From Blastomyces gilchristii SLH14081 (Eukaryota > Ascomycota > Eurotiomycetes > Onygenales > Ajellomycetaceae), in assembly GCF_000003855.2 (NCBI RefSeq), contig NW_003101656.1, forward strand, positions 207,168-271,167: a stretch of DNA of 64,000 nucleotides, written 5' to 3'. A program made the translations under genes and the position numbers. Below are positions 23,395-36,744 of this stretch, piece after piece (positions within the stretch are counted from its first letter, which is position 1; every line of letters begins with the position of its first letter). Below the pieces are notes generated by a model. It did not search any database and was not told the DNA's origin. It saw only the letters and a list, made by a program, of their open reading frames with translations.

Positions 23395-25458
23395 AGTTCT
23401 TAGTTACTTCAGTGTCAGAGATCATTTTAATCAAAGATGATAACACAGCTGAGACTACTCTCTTCTATTCTAAAGCTTCTCTCAGTGCTTTCTCTCTCTT
23501 CTCTGCAGAGAAGGTTGTGCATATATCAGATTATAAGTATTCAGTCTCAGATAACTCTCACTATTATTTATTCAGTTCTGTATCTTCTTCTTCTTTCATT
23601 TCTCTCATCTCCATCTTCTCTGCTCTGACTTCTGATTCTGTGAGTTTCATGCTCTTCTTCAACTTTTCTACATGTACATGTATGCATTTCTATATTGACA
23701 TTTCAGTTAATCTTGTAATAAATGACATTAATGTTATACACAGAGTGATAGAGAAATTAGAGACATGTACAGTGTTGTTATAAGAGCAGCTTACAGCTCT
23801 TAAATCTCTTACAGATCTCAAGTTTTGAGATTTTCTTTGTTTTTAATGTTTTTCAGATGATGTAGCATTGAAAATAGATTAAATATATAATATATGAAAA
23901 TGAATGAAGTGTGTATGATAACATTTGTCTTTTAAAGCTGACTCTTATAATTGATAATCAATTCATTATCTCTTCTCTTTTCTTATGCTTTTTCTTTGTC
24001 TGTAACTACTACTCTTATACAATCTCTATGTGATACAGCATTCAGTGACTAGATTCAGCAGCTTTCATCTTTTGTAATTCTATCTCATGTATTATACTGT
24101 CTCTCTTCACTCACTCAGATCACTACAGTGAACAGTTCATTAAAACTAATCTCATTCAATCTCTGAGTATTTTCAGAGATTGAGATGACTTAGTCTCATG
24201 CATCTGCAGATGTTTCAGGTGATTTATTCTCTGTTATCTTTATAATTGAACTGATGTAAACAGTTGAATTCAACTCTGAATCTCTTTTTCTTCTGTGATC
24301 TGACTCATATACAAGTCTGTCACTTTGAGATCACTCTTTGTCACATTGCATCTGCTGTCTGCAGTGTGTTATCATATAATCAGCTACAGTCTCATCAGTT
24401 ATTAAAGTGTGATGTTTATCTGATTTCTTCATTACTTTTCATTCTTTTCTTATAATTATAAAAAGATTGAAATAAGTGAGATCATCTGATTTATAAGTAT
24501 CTATGATTTCTCTTACTTTGTAAGACTTTTCAATTATAAGTCTCTTCTTTTTTAATACTGATAATAGTGCTGTAGATAATTATAATTCACTCAGATCTTA
24601 TATCTTTATCTTTATAAGACATGAATTATTTATTAAGTTATACAAGATCTGTCTCTCTGATTCTTTCAATGCATATGTTCTCAGAGAATGTGATTTAAGT
24701 ATTTTATATAACTCAAACCATCTAGATTGAGACTTCTCAGAAGTCTCATTGTATATAAGAACTTACATTCTCATCTTGAGACTTGATTTCTTAACTAGTG
24801 AGTCTCATATTATTTTTAATTGAATTGCTCAGTTCAGAAGTAACTCATTAGCATTTACATGTGTGTAGCTGATCTCTTTCAATCTTGATTCTATGTTCAT
24901 AACTGTTATATCTGTAACTGTTGTTTCTACTGTGTCTGCAATCACTGTTCCCTCTCTCACCTTTTTCAAAGCATTCTTTGAGATGCGCGGATGCAATCCA
25001 TACAACAGGTAGAATGGTGAACACTTGAAGACTGCATACTGCTGAATTCGCATGGCTAATAGCACCTGACTGAGATATTCATCTCATAATCTCATAGACT
25101 TGCTCACTAGATATTTCATCAGCATGTTGCTCAAGATTTCATTCAAGCATTTCACTTTCCTATTCATACACAGGTGGTATAGTATTGTTCTACAATATCT
25201 TATCTATAACTGACTTATGAAATGCCTCACTGCTTCTTCTATGAGATTCACACTATTATCAGTTAGAATCTCATGCAGTATTTCATAGTTGACATAGATC
25301 TCATTGTGTAGAAACTTCATCACTATCTTCTCTATCATCTCTGAAACTGCTTTCATGACTGGCCAGTCAGTAGCATAGTCAATAGCAGTGATTATTCAAT
25401 GATTTTCATTTGACATTCACAGTAATATGTCTATGAGATTCATCTCTCATTATTGGAA
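23395..25458 (-). pseudogene. Copy E: integrase and downstream region
   Basis: Minus-strand piece of E between the hAT element and copy C. 25458-24829 covers the integrase core and the region after it; its open part 25065-24829 reads like LLAMRIQQYAVFK followed by LYGLHPRI. 24828-23950 is the pol C-terminal region. The antisense segment 23412-23783 (plus strand) lies at the left end. Confidence 0.82.
23412..23783 (+). CDS. Antisense reading frame of copy E, part 2
   Basis: 123 codons open on plus, starting MSEIILIKDD, with a Ser/Phe-rich middle and a conserved end containing HFYIDISVNL. Homologues lie at the same place in C (40708-40337), D (34896-34618) and A (9035-8835). Separated from part 1 only by the hAT insertion. 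Function unknown; could be a by-product of the mutation bias. Confidence 0.42.
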   Translation: MSEIILIKDDNTAETTLFYSKASLSAFSLFSAEKVVHISDYKYSVSDNSHYYLFSSVSSSSFISLISIFSALTSDSVSFMLFFNFSTCTCMHFYIDISVNLVINDINVIHRVIEKLETCTVLL

Positions 25459-25625
25459 TGTGGTTCGGAAGAACGTACAACTGTCAGATAATAACGCGGC
25501 CGCTTCTGAACTTGCTTACGAATGTAAAGAGGTCATAGCAGCCATCAATTAATTTAGCATACAGTATATAAGAAGTCAGTGTACATCTGTAATCATACAC
25601 TGACTCAAGCAACCTTTGAATCACA
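25459..25625 (+). repeat. 5' LTR of copy C
   Basis: 167 bp, starting TGTGGTTCGG. The outer half keeps AACGCGGCCGC; the inner half is mutated (GTGTACATCTG). Followed by the family A TCTGATAGCATG motif. Confidence 0.93.
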
Positions 25626-26036
25626 TCTGATAGCATGTCTAAAAATTTGTGAGAAGCACAGACTTCTTCAGAGCATGATAATTCTATCTATGAAGTGATT
25701 TGTAGTTATCATGTCAGTGTAGTTCTAAAATATCTCAAAAGATGATGTATGAAAAGTCATGAGTGAAAGAGTATCTGATTGATACTGCTTCACTTATTGA
25801 GGGAAAACTCCATGCTCAGGTGAATGCCATGTATATGAACAGATGAGATATGAGAATGAGAATGAGAGTGATAAACCAGATTCAAAGAAGTTCACTCCCT
25901 ACTCAGAAGAAGAATAAAAAGAGAGATGATTATCACTGAAGTTGTATAATGATAACAGAAATCATATAATAATATAGTGATAGATGATATAGTGATATAA
26001 TAATAGACATCATATAATTAACAAGAAATCACTGAA

Positions 26037-27420
26037 ATGAATATCTCTTCTAGTTAATATGAATAACACCCTTCTCTGCTATCTGAATCAGAAGATATAC
26101 AGAATCTCTCAGAGAGTTTACTTAAAGCAGTAAGAAAAGCAGCTGAAATCACTGAACTGAAATCAAAGCTGTGTATATGTACAAGAATTCTAAACAAAAT
26201 TGAGGCCTTGCATATACAGTGACAGGCTGGGACAGAAGCTAAATAAGAAATGACATTCACTGTGAATCAAGCATTCACTATAAAGAGCTTCACTGACACA
26301 ATCACTATTATTAATAAGAATAGAGAAAATCAGGTCTTAGATCTGCAGCAGAAGATTAAATATTTACATAGACAGATAACTGCACTGAATTGGAAGATCT
26401 TATCACAATTATTCACAATCTCTTCAGAAGTGTACACATTATCTGAGATTGCTATGCAGAATGAGAATTCAAGCATGAGATATATCAAGTCAGAAGATCT
26501 GTCAGAGTCATTAAGCTTCAATGACAACTGAAAAAATGATGCTGTAATCAGCTGACTAAGTCAGATGTAATCATATTATCAGATTCAATGTGAACTCATA
26601 GACAGATAGTCAATGAAATTTCAACAAGTTCTAAGATCTGCTATATTTCTACATGAAAAAGTAAAGTCAGTATAAATAACTGGTGAAAAGATGAATCTTA
26701 CAGACTCAGAATAATATTCATTCTTATAAATATGAAATGAGTTTTTTAAATGAATCTTGTACAACTTTGAGAAAGTGAATATATAAGACAAGTGTTACAA
26801 ACACTTTACTGAGTGTAGATAAGTGAGTGATCTTATATCATACTTCACACACTTCAGTTTACACTATCTTACATTGAATGAAGAGCTTTCAACATCTTTC
26901 TGTTTACAGATCTTCATTCATAATCTTACATCTGAGTTAAGAGTGAAATAGAAATGCTTAACCTTACAATCAGACACAGTGAAAGAAGCATATAATATTC
27001 TCATTGTACAGAAACAAGTGAGTCAATTATAACAGAAAATACTGTAATTGAGTATATCTCAGTAGAGAACAGATAATCAGACTTCTATAATATAAGTTAC
27101 ATATCTGAATGTGATGAATCTAGATTTGAATGTCATTACTAAAGCACTGAATTCTCTGAAAAAGAGATTCTCTGAGTGAAAATATTGATATTATAAGCAT
27201 TAAGCTTGCTTCAACTACAGATATTAAAATCATGATACAAAAGATTACACATAGTATGCACAGTTAAGAGAAGCAAGAGAGTCAAAAAACTAGCAGAATC
27301 AGTGAGCTCAGAGACACTCACTGATATTCTATGAAAAGTCTTCAAGGTGAAAGAGATATCTGTATTAGATGATTCTCTGAATTCTGTGAATATCAAGAGA
27401 AAGCAGGCTTCTGAATGAGA
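26037..27420 (+). pseudogene. gag remains of copy C
   Basis: ATG at 26037, same place as in A, D, E and I. The best open piece (26250-26531) holds a helical Lys/Gln/Leu stretch. The zinc knuckle near 27210-27251 has two Cys codons turned to TAT. Many TGA and TAA stops at former Trp and Gln codons. Confidence 0.78.
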
Positions 27421-28214
27421 TGTGAGTGAGAATGATAAAGTGAACACTCATCTCAATGTCTTGAGACCTGAAATGTTAATATATAAAGAGTACTTGAGTA
27501 AGAATTAAGAGATGACTACAAAAGTGTTAGCAGATACAGAAGCTTTTATATAATATATTACTGATTATATGATCTGAAGACTGAAAGAGGTTCATCAAGT
27601 GAAGAATCCCTGATATATAAGATTATCTAATAACTGATATTTAATATCATCTGCAAGAGTAAGAGTTCTCTTGCACTTCAGAGAATGATCTTGCTATATT
27701 TGAGTGCAAGAGCTACAGAATGTGAAATACAATCTTATTCTTAAACTCAATTGATTTCAAAGACTCAATTCACAGATTCAATGATGTATATGTCATATGC
27801 AGTTGACTGATAGAAAGAAAACAGTTCATACAATTCTATCAACTGATATGAGAAGGACATTTCACATCTCTGATATAGAACAATTAAATCTGCTTATATA
27901 TTAATAAGCAAAGAGAATGATTTGCAAGATCTCATCAGAAAGTATTCTGTATATTATACAGGACTCAGAACCAGAGGAAACCAAGATAAAGAATATGCAG
28001 AAGAATAAGCATATAAAGAAGCTTCTGAAGAAGCATGAAAAGGTCTTCCGAACAGATCTTTCACTGGAATTGCCGCTGGAACAAGGATTCATATATGCGA
28101 TTGATACAGACAACATGAAATCAGTCAATCAGAATGCATATCCTCTGTCACAAACACATTTCAAAGAACAGAAGTGTCAGATCACAGACCTTCTAGAACG
28201 TGGTCTTATACAAC
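27421..28214 (+). pseudogene. pol 5' part of copy C: protease and RT start
   Basis: Protease triad near 27530 reads D-T-E (Gly lost). The stretch from 27917 is open for 100 codons and is the least mutated coding sequence of the element; its end just before the N1 insertion at 28214 keeps CCGCTGG and CGTGG. Continues at 36997 with the RT domain. Confidence 0.82.
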
Positions 28215-28480
28215 TAGACTGACCGTGTGACCGTGTCTGGAACCAGGACCAGATTTTTTGATAGTTTCATTACCAATTCGACTGATCCCATTACACGGTT
28301 TTAACATTAGATAGTAGTTCCATACTGTCTCAGTGAGACTTACTGTCTACTCTTGTCACATTTTTCAAATGAGACCATGATTTCCACTTCTCAATTTAAA
28401 TTATTTTTATTGCTTTAAATGACTTTAAATCTCATTTGAGTGTTACCAAAAAGCATTACTTTTTAAACAATTAAAAATAG

Positions 28481-28659
28481 TGTGGTTCGGAAGAACGTAC
28501 GACCGTCGGATAATAACGCGGCCGCTTCCGAACTACTAGCGTACGAATGTAAAGGGGGCCATAGCGGCCACTAATTAATTTAGTGTACAATATTACAATA
28601 TATAAAAAGCCAGCGTACACCTGTAATTGTACACTGACTTAAGCAACCTTTGAATCACA
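28481..28659 (+). repeat. 5' LTR of copy D
   Basis: 179 bp. The outer half is the best preserved of any LTR here, with CGTACGACCG, AACGCGGCCGC and GCGTACG. It differs from the 167-bp form by about 12 extra bases around CAATATTACAATATATAA. Confidence 0.95.
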
Positions 28660-29069
28660 TCTGATAGCATGTCTAAAAATCAGTGAGAAGCACAGACTTC
28701 TTCAGAGTGTGATAATTTCATCTATGAAGTGATTTATAGTTATCATGCCAGTGTGGTTCTAGAACATCTCAAAAGATAGTGTATAAAGAGCAGTGAGTGA
28801 TAGAGCATCTGATTGATACTGCTTTACTTGTTAAGGAAAAACTCCATACTCAGATGAATGCCATGTATACAAACAGATGAGGTGTGAGAAAAGAGATAAG
28901 AGTAATGAACCAGATTCAAAGAAGACTGCTCTTCACTCAAAGAGATAAAAGAGAGAGATAGTCATCACTGAAGTTGTATGATAATAACAGAAATTATATA
29001 ATAATATAGTAATATAACAATACAGTGATATAACAATAGACATTGTACAATCAATAAGAAATCACTGAA

Positions 29070-30470
29070 ATGAATACCTTTTCTAACTGATATGAATAAC
29101 ACTCTTCTCTGCTATCTGAACTGAAAGATATACAGAACCTCTCAGAGAATTTACTCAAAGCAGTAAGAAAAGTGACTGAGATCACTGAATCAGAATCAAA
29201 GCTCTGTACATGTACAAGGATTCTAAATGAGATCAAGGTCTTATGTACACAGTGACAGACTGAGATGAAAGCTAAACAACAATTGACATTTGCTGTGAAT
29301 CAAGTATTCACTATGAAGAGCTTCATCAACACAATCATTATTATTAATAAGAATAGAGAAAACCAGATCTTAGATCTGCAGTGAGAGATCAAATATTTAC
29401 ACAGACAGATAACTACACTGAATCTGAAGATCTTATCACAATTGTTCATGACCTCTTCAGAAGTATACATATCATCAGAGATCACTGTACAGAATGAGAA
29501 TCTGAGAATGAAATATATCAAGCTGAGAGATCTGCTGAAGTTATTAAGCTTTAATAGTGACTGAAAAAATAATGCTGTAATCAGCTGACTAAGTCAGATG
29601 CAATCATATTATCAGATTGAATATGAACTCATAGACAGACAGTCAATAAAATTCTAACAAGTCTTAAGATCTGCTGCATTTCTACACAGAAAAGCAAAGT
29701 CATTGTGAATAACTGATAAAAAGATAAATCTTACAGATCTAAAGTAATATTCATTTTCATAAATATGAAATGAGTTTTCCAAATGAATCTTGCATAACTG
29801 TGAGAAAGTGAATATGTGAGATAAGTGTTATAAATACTTCACTGAGTGTAGTTAAGTGAATAATCTTATATCATACTTTATATACTTCAGTTTATACTAT
29901 CTTGCATTGAATGAAGAGCTTTCAATATCTTTCTATTTACAGATCTTCATTCATAGTCTTACATCTGAGTTGAGAGTGAAATGAAAATGCTTAATCTCAC
30001 AGTCAGGCACAGTGAAGAAAGCATATAATATTCTTATTATATGAGAATAAGTGAGTCAATTGCAATAGAAAATACTGCAATTAAGTATATCTCAGTGAAG
30101 AACAGATAATCAGACTTCTATAACACAAACTACACACTCAGATATAATAAATCTAGATCTGAATATCATTGCTAAAGCACTGAATCCTCTGAAAAAGAGA
30201 TTCTCTGAGTGAAAATCTTGATATTGTGAGCATTGAGCTTGCTTCAACTGTAGACACTAAAATCATGATATAAAAGATTGCACTCAGTGTGCACAGTCAA
30301 GAGAAGTAAGAGAGTTAAAAAACTAGCAGAATCAGTGAGCTCAGAGACACTTACTGATATTCTATGAAAAGTCTTCAAAGTGAAAGAGATGCCTGTATTA
30401 GATGATTCTCTGAATTCTGTGAATACTAAGAGAAAGCAGGCTTCTGACTGAAGAGCAGACAAGGATGAAG
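29070..30470 (+). pseudogene. gag remains of copy D
   Basis: ATG at 29070. Zinc knuckle at 30240-30281 keeps all four ligands (codons TGC, TGT, CAT, TGC) around one TAA stop. Minus-strand open frames over this gene are shadows. Followed without a clear gap by the protease region. Confidence 0.78.
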
Positions 30471-33400
30471 TAAATACTCATCTTAATGTCTTAAGACCTG
30501 AAATGTTAATGTATAAGAGACACTTGACTAAGAATTGAGAGATGACTGTAAAAGTATTAGTAGATACAGAAGCTTCTACACAATATATTAATAATTATAT
30601 AATTTGAAGATTGAAAGAGGTCTGCTGAGTGAAGAATTCCTGATATATAAGATTATCTGATAATTAATATTTGATATCATCTGCAAGAGTAAAAGTTCTC
30701 TTGCACTTCAGAGAATGATCTTACTATATTTAGGTATGAGAGCTGCAGAATATGAAATATGATCTTATTCTTAAACTCAATTGATTTCAAAGGTTCAATC
30801 TGCAGATTCAATGACATACATGCTATATACAGTTGACTGATAGGAAGAAAACAGTTCATACAATTCTATTAACTGATATGAGAAGGACATTTCATGTCTC
30901 TGATATAGAAGGATTAAATCTGCTTACACATTAACAAGTAAAGAGAATGATTCATAAGACCTCATCTGAAGACATTCTGTATGTCATACAGAACCTGAAA
31001 GTAGAGAAAACCAAGATAAAGAATATACAGAAGAACAAGTGTATGAAGAAGCTTCTGAAGAAGTATGAAAAGGTCTTTCAAACAGATCTTTCACTGAAAT
31101 TGCTGCTGAAATGAGGATTTGTATATGAGATTGACACAGAGGATGCAAAATCAGTCAATCAGAATGCATATCCTCTGTCACAAACACATCTTGAAGAATA
31201 GAAGTGTTAGATCACTGACCTTCTAGAACATGGTCTCATATAACTCTTATTAAGTGTGTGAGGCTTTCCAGTTCTATTTGTGAAAAAGACAGACGAGGAG
31301 TGACAGATGTGTATTGATTATCAAGCACTTAATAAGCTTATGATCAAGAATGAATATTCACTATCACAGATTTAATAACAGTTGAATACAGTCAGAAACA
31401 CTTGATATCTATTGAAGATTAATCTTCTCTCAGAATACTGGCAGATCTGTATAGATGAACTGTCAGTTCTATGAACTGTGTTTAATATATAATGAAAGAA
31501 GTTTGAATTCCTAGCAATGTCATTCAGTCTGATAAATGTGCCTGTCATCTTTCAAACAATGATGAATACAATTCTTCATAAACAGAATAAAACCTCACAT
31601 CTTGTATATCTCAATAATATTCTAGTCTTTTCAAACTCATACAATAAACATCTGAAGCATCTCAATGAAGTGCTTACAACTCTGGCAGAGTATAAGCTCT
31701 ACATTAAATCAATCAAGTGTGTGTTTGAAATGAAAGAGTTGAAGTTTGTAGAACATGTAGTGAGTGATGACTGTATACACTTCATCTCAGAGAAATTGAA
31801 TGTCATAGTGAATTAACTGTGACTGAGAAACATACATTATATACAACAGTTTCTTAGATTGACCTTATACTACTGCAGATTTATCAAGGATTTCACATAA
31901 ATATCTGCATCACTCTCAGATCTCTTAAGAGAAATAGATGCAAATCTGCAAAAGAAGAAGTTTTATTCAATCATCTGAAATACTGTGTGTGAAGAGGCTT
32001 TTCTCACACTGAGAGAACATGTAATAACATTCTCAGTGCTTATTCAATCAGATTATAATAAATCTTTCTACATTGAGACAGATGCATCTGAATGAGCTAT
32101 CAGAGATACTCTTCTACAAATGAGTAAGAATGCCAAGCTGCATCTGATGATGTACAATAATAGGAAATTATCAGGCACTGAGCTCAATTACTCAGTGTAT
32201 GAAAAGAAATTGCTAGTGATTAAGTATACACTGATGTTGTGAGATAGATATATCAATAACAGACATACAATAACAGTGATTATGAATCATGAAAGCCTTG
32301 TCTATCTACAATTAATAATAAAATCTTTCAAACACTTAGTATATTGAATCTTGGAGTTTCAAGTGTATAATCTTCATATTAAATACTGAAAAGAATCAGA
32401 TGCTGTAATGTCTGATGCAATCAGTCACAGACCTGATTTCATGAATGAGAGTTCTGTGAATCAGGTATAAGAAATGTTTGTGTTAAACATGCTGAGAGAA
32501 TACAAGAAATCAGAATGAGTGAACACTATGATCTCTCACTTGAAGAATGATAAGATATCAGACAACAAGTGTCTCATGAAAGTAGTAGAAGAGATGCTTC
32601 TGAACTTCAAACTGAGAAAATTGAAAAACAACATTGTGCTTTATCATGATCTAGAATACACAGAAGCTCTCTATCTAGAACCTTCATTTCAACATGACTT
32701 GATGACTCATATACACAAGAAATTCAGTCACTTAGAAAGCTCTGAACTCATGAGTGTACTTGAATCAAGAGTATACTGGCCAAGCATGACTGAGAACATT
32801 CAGATGTACACTCATGAGTGCCTGAATTATCAGATTACAAAAGAATCTAAGAAAGGATTAGAATATGAGAAAGTGCAATATCAGATGAAGTGTATGATAC
32901 AATCATTTGAATGATAAGAGATGAATCTCATAGGCATATTACTGCAGATGTCAAATGAAAATTGATGAATAATCACTGCTATTGATTATACTACTGACTG
33001 GCCAGTCATGAAAGCAGTTTCAGAGGCAACAGAGAAGATGATGATGAAGTTTCTACATAATGAGATCTATGTCAACTATGAAATGTCATGTGAGATTCTA
33101 ACTGATAATAGTGTGAATCTTGTAGAAGAAGTAGTGAGGCATTTCATGAGCCAGTTACAGATAAGATATTGTAGAACAATGTCATATCATCTGTGAACAA
33201 ATGAGAAGATGAAACACTTGAATGAAATCTTGAGCAACATGCTGATGAAATATCTAGTGAGCAAGCCTATGAAACTATGAAATGAATATCTCAGACAGGC
33301 GCTACTGATCATGCAGATTTGACAGCATGCAGTCTCCAAGTGTTCACCATTCTACCTGTTGTATGAATTGCATCCGCGCATCCCGGAGAATGCTTTGAAA

Positions 33401-34240
33401 AAGGTGAGAAAGGGAACAGCAGTTGCAGATACAACAGTTGCAGATGTAGCAGAAACAGCAGTTACAGACACAGTAGTAGCAGTTATAGACACAGCAGTCA
33501 CAGATGTGAAATCAAGATTAAAAGAGATCAGTCACACATGTACAAAAGCTAACAAGTTACTTCTGAACTGAGCAATTCAATTGAAAAGAATACAAGACTC
33601 ACTAGTTAAGGAATTGAATCTCAACATAAAAATATGAATTCTTATACATAATAAGAGTTCTGAGAAGTTTCAACCTAGATGATTTGAGCTATATAAAATA
33701 CTCAAATCATATTCTCTGAGAATATATGCATTGAAAGAATCAGAGAAACAGATCTTACATAACTTAATCAATAATTTATAACTTATGAAAGCAAAGATAC
33801 AAGATCTGAGTAGATTATAATTATTCACAGCACTATTATCAGTGTTGAAAAAGAAGAAACTTACAATTGAAAAGTCTTACAAAGTAAGAGAAATCATAGA
33901 CACTTATGAATCAGATGATCTCACTTATTCTGATCTTTCCATGATTATAAGAAAAGAATGAGAAGAAATGAAGAAATCAGGTGAATATCACACTTTAATA
34001 AGTGATGAGACTGTAGCTGATCATATGATAATGCACTGCAGATAGCAGACATAATATAGCAAAGAGTGATCTTAAAGCAGCAGACTTGTACATGAATCAG
34101 ATTGCAGAAGAAAAAGAAATTCAGAGTTGAATTCAACTGTTTATATCAGTTCAATTACAGAGATTACAGAGGATAAACTATCTGAAATATTCACAGATGT
34201 GTGAGATCAAGTCATCTCAACCTCTGAGAACACTCAGAGA
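30471..34240 (+). pseudogene. pol remains of copy D: protease, RT, RNase H, integrase
   Basis: Protease triad at 30563-30571 reads D-T-E. RT at about 31230-31830; the open piece 31517-31816 has the catalytic box at 31607-31618 as YLNN. RNase H at about 32060-32440, with the first catalytic segment FYIETDASE intact. The integrase zinc-binding region (32519-32914) keeps its His pair and first Cys, while the second Cys of the Cys pair is now Tyr. The integrase core starts near 32930 (open piece 33008-33196). Then a Thr/Val/Ala repeat (33410-33500) and a GPY/F-type C-terminal region with FQPRW at about 33670. No chromodomain. Stops are transition-derived throughout. Confidence 0.88.
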
Positions 34241-34617
34241 TTGAGCAAGGTTAGTTTTGATAAGCTGTTCACTGTAGTAATCTGAGTGGGTGAAGAGAGA
34301 CAGTATAATGCATGAGACAAAATCATAAAAGATGAAAGCTGCTGAACCTAGTCACTGAACACTGTACTATATAGAGATTGTATAAGAGTAGTGACTAGCA
34401 GATAAAGAAAAAAGTGTAAGAAAAGAAAAGAGATAATGAATTAATTATCAACTGTAAGAATTGACTGTAAAAGACAAATATTATTATATACATCTCATTC
34501 ATTTTCATATATCACATATTTAATCTATTTTCAATGTCACATCATCTGAAAAATGTCAAAAATAAAGAAAATCTCAAAACTTGAGATCTGTAAGAAATTC
34601 AAGAACTGAAGTCACTC

Positions 34618-36001
34618 TTACAACAATGCTGTGTATATCTCTGATTTCTCTATCACTTTGTGTATGACATTAATGTCATTTATTGCAAGATTGACTGAAA
34701 TACTAATATAGAAATGTGCATGTGTACATGTAGAGAAATTGAAGAAGAGTGTGAAACCTGCAGAACCAGAAGTCAGGGCAGAGAGAGTAGAGGTGAAAGA
34801 AACAGAAGAAGAAGAAGATACAGAACTGAATGAATAACAGTGAAAGTCATCTGAGACTGAACACTTATGACCTGATGTGCGCACAATCTTTCTCACAGAA
34901 GAGGGAGAGAAAGTGACAGAAGAAGCTTGAGAGTGAGAGAGAGTAGTCTCAGTGATGTCATTATCTTTGATTAAAATGATCTCTGATGCCAGAGTAACTA
35001 AGAACTATTGTTAGTATATAAAACTGTAAAAGCAGGAATAACAATTACTGAACAAACACCTGCTGGTCTTAGAATTGTACATACAATTACAACACACATG
35101 AGGCTTCTTAGAGAGAGAGAGAGGGACATGAGAGAATACAGAAAGCAGAATGCAGTGTGTGAACAGCTCATTCTCATAATAACATCTCAGACAAGACATA
35201 CAAGTCTCATGTCTGTGAGTGTAAAAGAGTATAACATTCACATTTTCATTTCTGAAAACATGAATATCTTTCACCTGCACTATGAAGTTGAACAACAGAC
35301 ATCAGAGAATATGCTGATATGAATCTATCATTCTGAAGGAATTCATTAGAGCAGATATTCTCACAATGTTAAACTTTACAGTTGTGAAAAGCTTCTTGAT
35401 ATCTGTGAATATCATGACTTTATACACAGTAAAACCTATAAGAATTTTCTCTAAGAACAGAAAAATCAGCATTAGAAAGAAAAGATGAAAAAGAAAAAGA
35501 CTTATAATCTCAACACTGTTGAAAGAGAAGATAATTCTCTGATATGAATGAACAATTATTTCATCATGAATATTTAAAATGAATATAATAATCAGTGTCT
35601 GTGACTGAGCTTTAGATAGTTATGTTATATACAGTCTTCATACAATAAATCATTCTGAGAGTTGATAAGAAGGGCAGGAGTATACACACTGAGAGAGATA
35701 ATTCATTAAGTCTATACAACATCTCCTTGAAATGAGAAGAGCTGATAATGAAAGCAGAGATGATAAAATCAGAAGCAGTGAGAGTAGAGGTCACAGGAAC
35801 AGAGGTAGTGAGAGCGGGAGAACCAGATACAGAGATAAGTGTAGAAGATTGAGAAGGAGCAGCAGGAAAAGAAGCAGTAGAAGAGGCAAGAGAGAACACA
35901 GAAGACTCAGCTATATATGACATGAGTAATTCCTTCATTATCATATTCTTCAAGTTCTTGATTAATGATTCAACACTGAGTTCACTATCATTAGCAGACA
36001 T
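34618..36001 (-). CDS. Antisense reading frames between integrase and 3' LTR (copy D)
   Basis: Three minus-strand segments: 36001-35612 (129 codons, start MSANDSELSVESL), 35295-35011 (94, Cys-rich: CX2C, then Cys-Cys-Asn-Cys) and 34896-34618 (92). All align with segments in A, C and E. The Ser/Thr/Ala-rich middle of the first varies in length between copies, while both ends are conserved. Frames of this kind between pol and the 3' LTR are known from some plant gypsy elements; here the product is unrecognised. Few Trp or Gln codons means low exposure to mutation-made stops, so openness alone is weak evidence. Confidence 0.48.
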
Positions 36002-36565
36002 GAATCTGTTAATATGTGAAGATTCTATATGAATAAAAACAACATATCAGTATCTGTGTTCACACAAACCTGCTGAGAAGAAAACAGTTGAGGGTGTATG
36101 AGAAGGTGAAGAAGGTGTGTCATTCATGATAGTATATTCTGGCAATTGTTAGAAGATAAACAAGTCCTGGTCATATTTCACAACAGATTACACTTACTGC
36201 TAATGAATTGCCCAGTCTGAGCACTACAAGAATGCTTATTATGGAAACAAGGGGCTATCACCAGAAATGTGTATGATATGATAGATAAACAGATGAAAAG
36301 AATTGAACAGAAGAAGAAGTAAGAATCTTGAATGAGATGATGACATTCAATGATGACAATGATAAAGATGATGATTGAAGAATGAGAAAAGTTAGTGAAT
36401 GAGTGATGTAATATAGTGAAAGTTTCTTTGTAAGAGTGTATGCAGAATGCTAGCTGAATCAGAGATAGATTACACAATTGCAAAACACTAGTGATGAGCT
36501 AATCTGCATGAAGCTAGAGTGTATGACATGGTTATGTGAGCATGACTGAATCTGGTGAGAGAGGA

Positions 36566-36744
36566 TGTGATTCAGAAGAATGTACAACTGTCAGATAATA
36601 ACACAGCTGCTTCCGAACTACTAGTGTACAAATGTAAAGAGGGTCATAGCAGCCACTAATTAATTTAGCATACAATATTACAATATATAAGAAGCCGGCG
36701 TACGCCTGTAATCGTACGCTGGCTTAAGCAACCTTTGAATCACA
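36566..36744 (+). repeat. 3' LTR of copy D
   Basis: 179 bp. Inner half mutated (TGTGATTCAGAAG, AACACAGCTGC); outer half intact with GCCGGCGTACGCC and ATCGTACGCTGGC. Purine tract GGTGAGAGAGGA just upstream is the likely polypurine tract. Confidence 0.95.

Larger units (their letters stand above)
28481..36744 (+). mobile_element. Complete family A Ty3/gypsy copy D, innermost insertion
   Basis: 8264 bp with two 179-bp LTRs (28481-28659 and 36566-36744) and perfect ATAG duplications (28477-28480 and 36745-36748). The empty target is present in N2 (near 54595). Being at the bottom of the nest, it is the youngest insertion on that path, yet its sense frames are as broken as those of the older copies. 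Confidence 0.96.

Noticed and set aside
27211..27447. Conserved minus-strand frames over gag (also 4362-4547, 30244-30462 and, on plus, 45291-45476) as a real antisense gene
   Set aside because: They lie opposite the zinc-knuckle and protease region of gag-pol. They are short, and their conservation is explained by the sense gene and by the lack of mutation-made stops in that frame.
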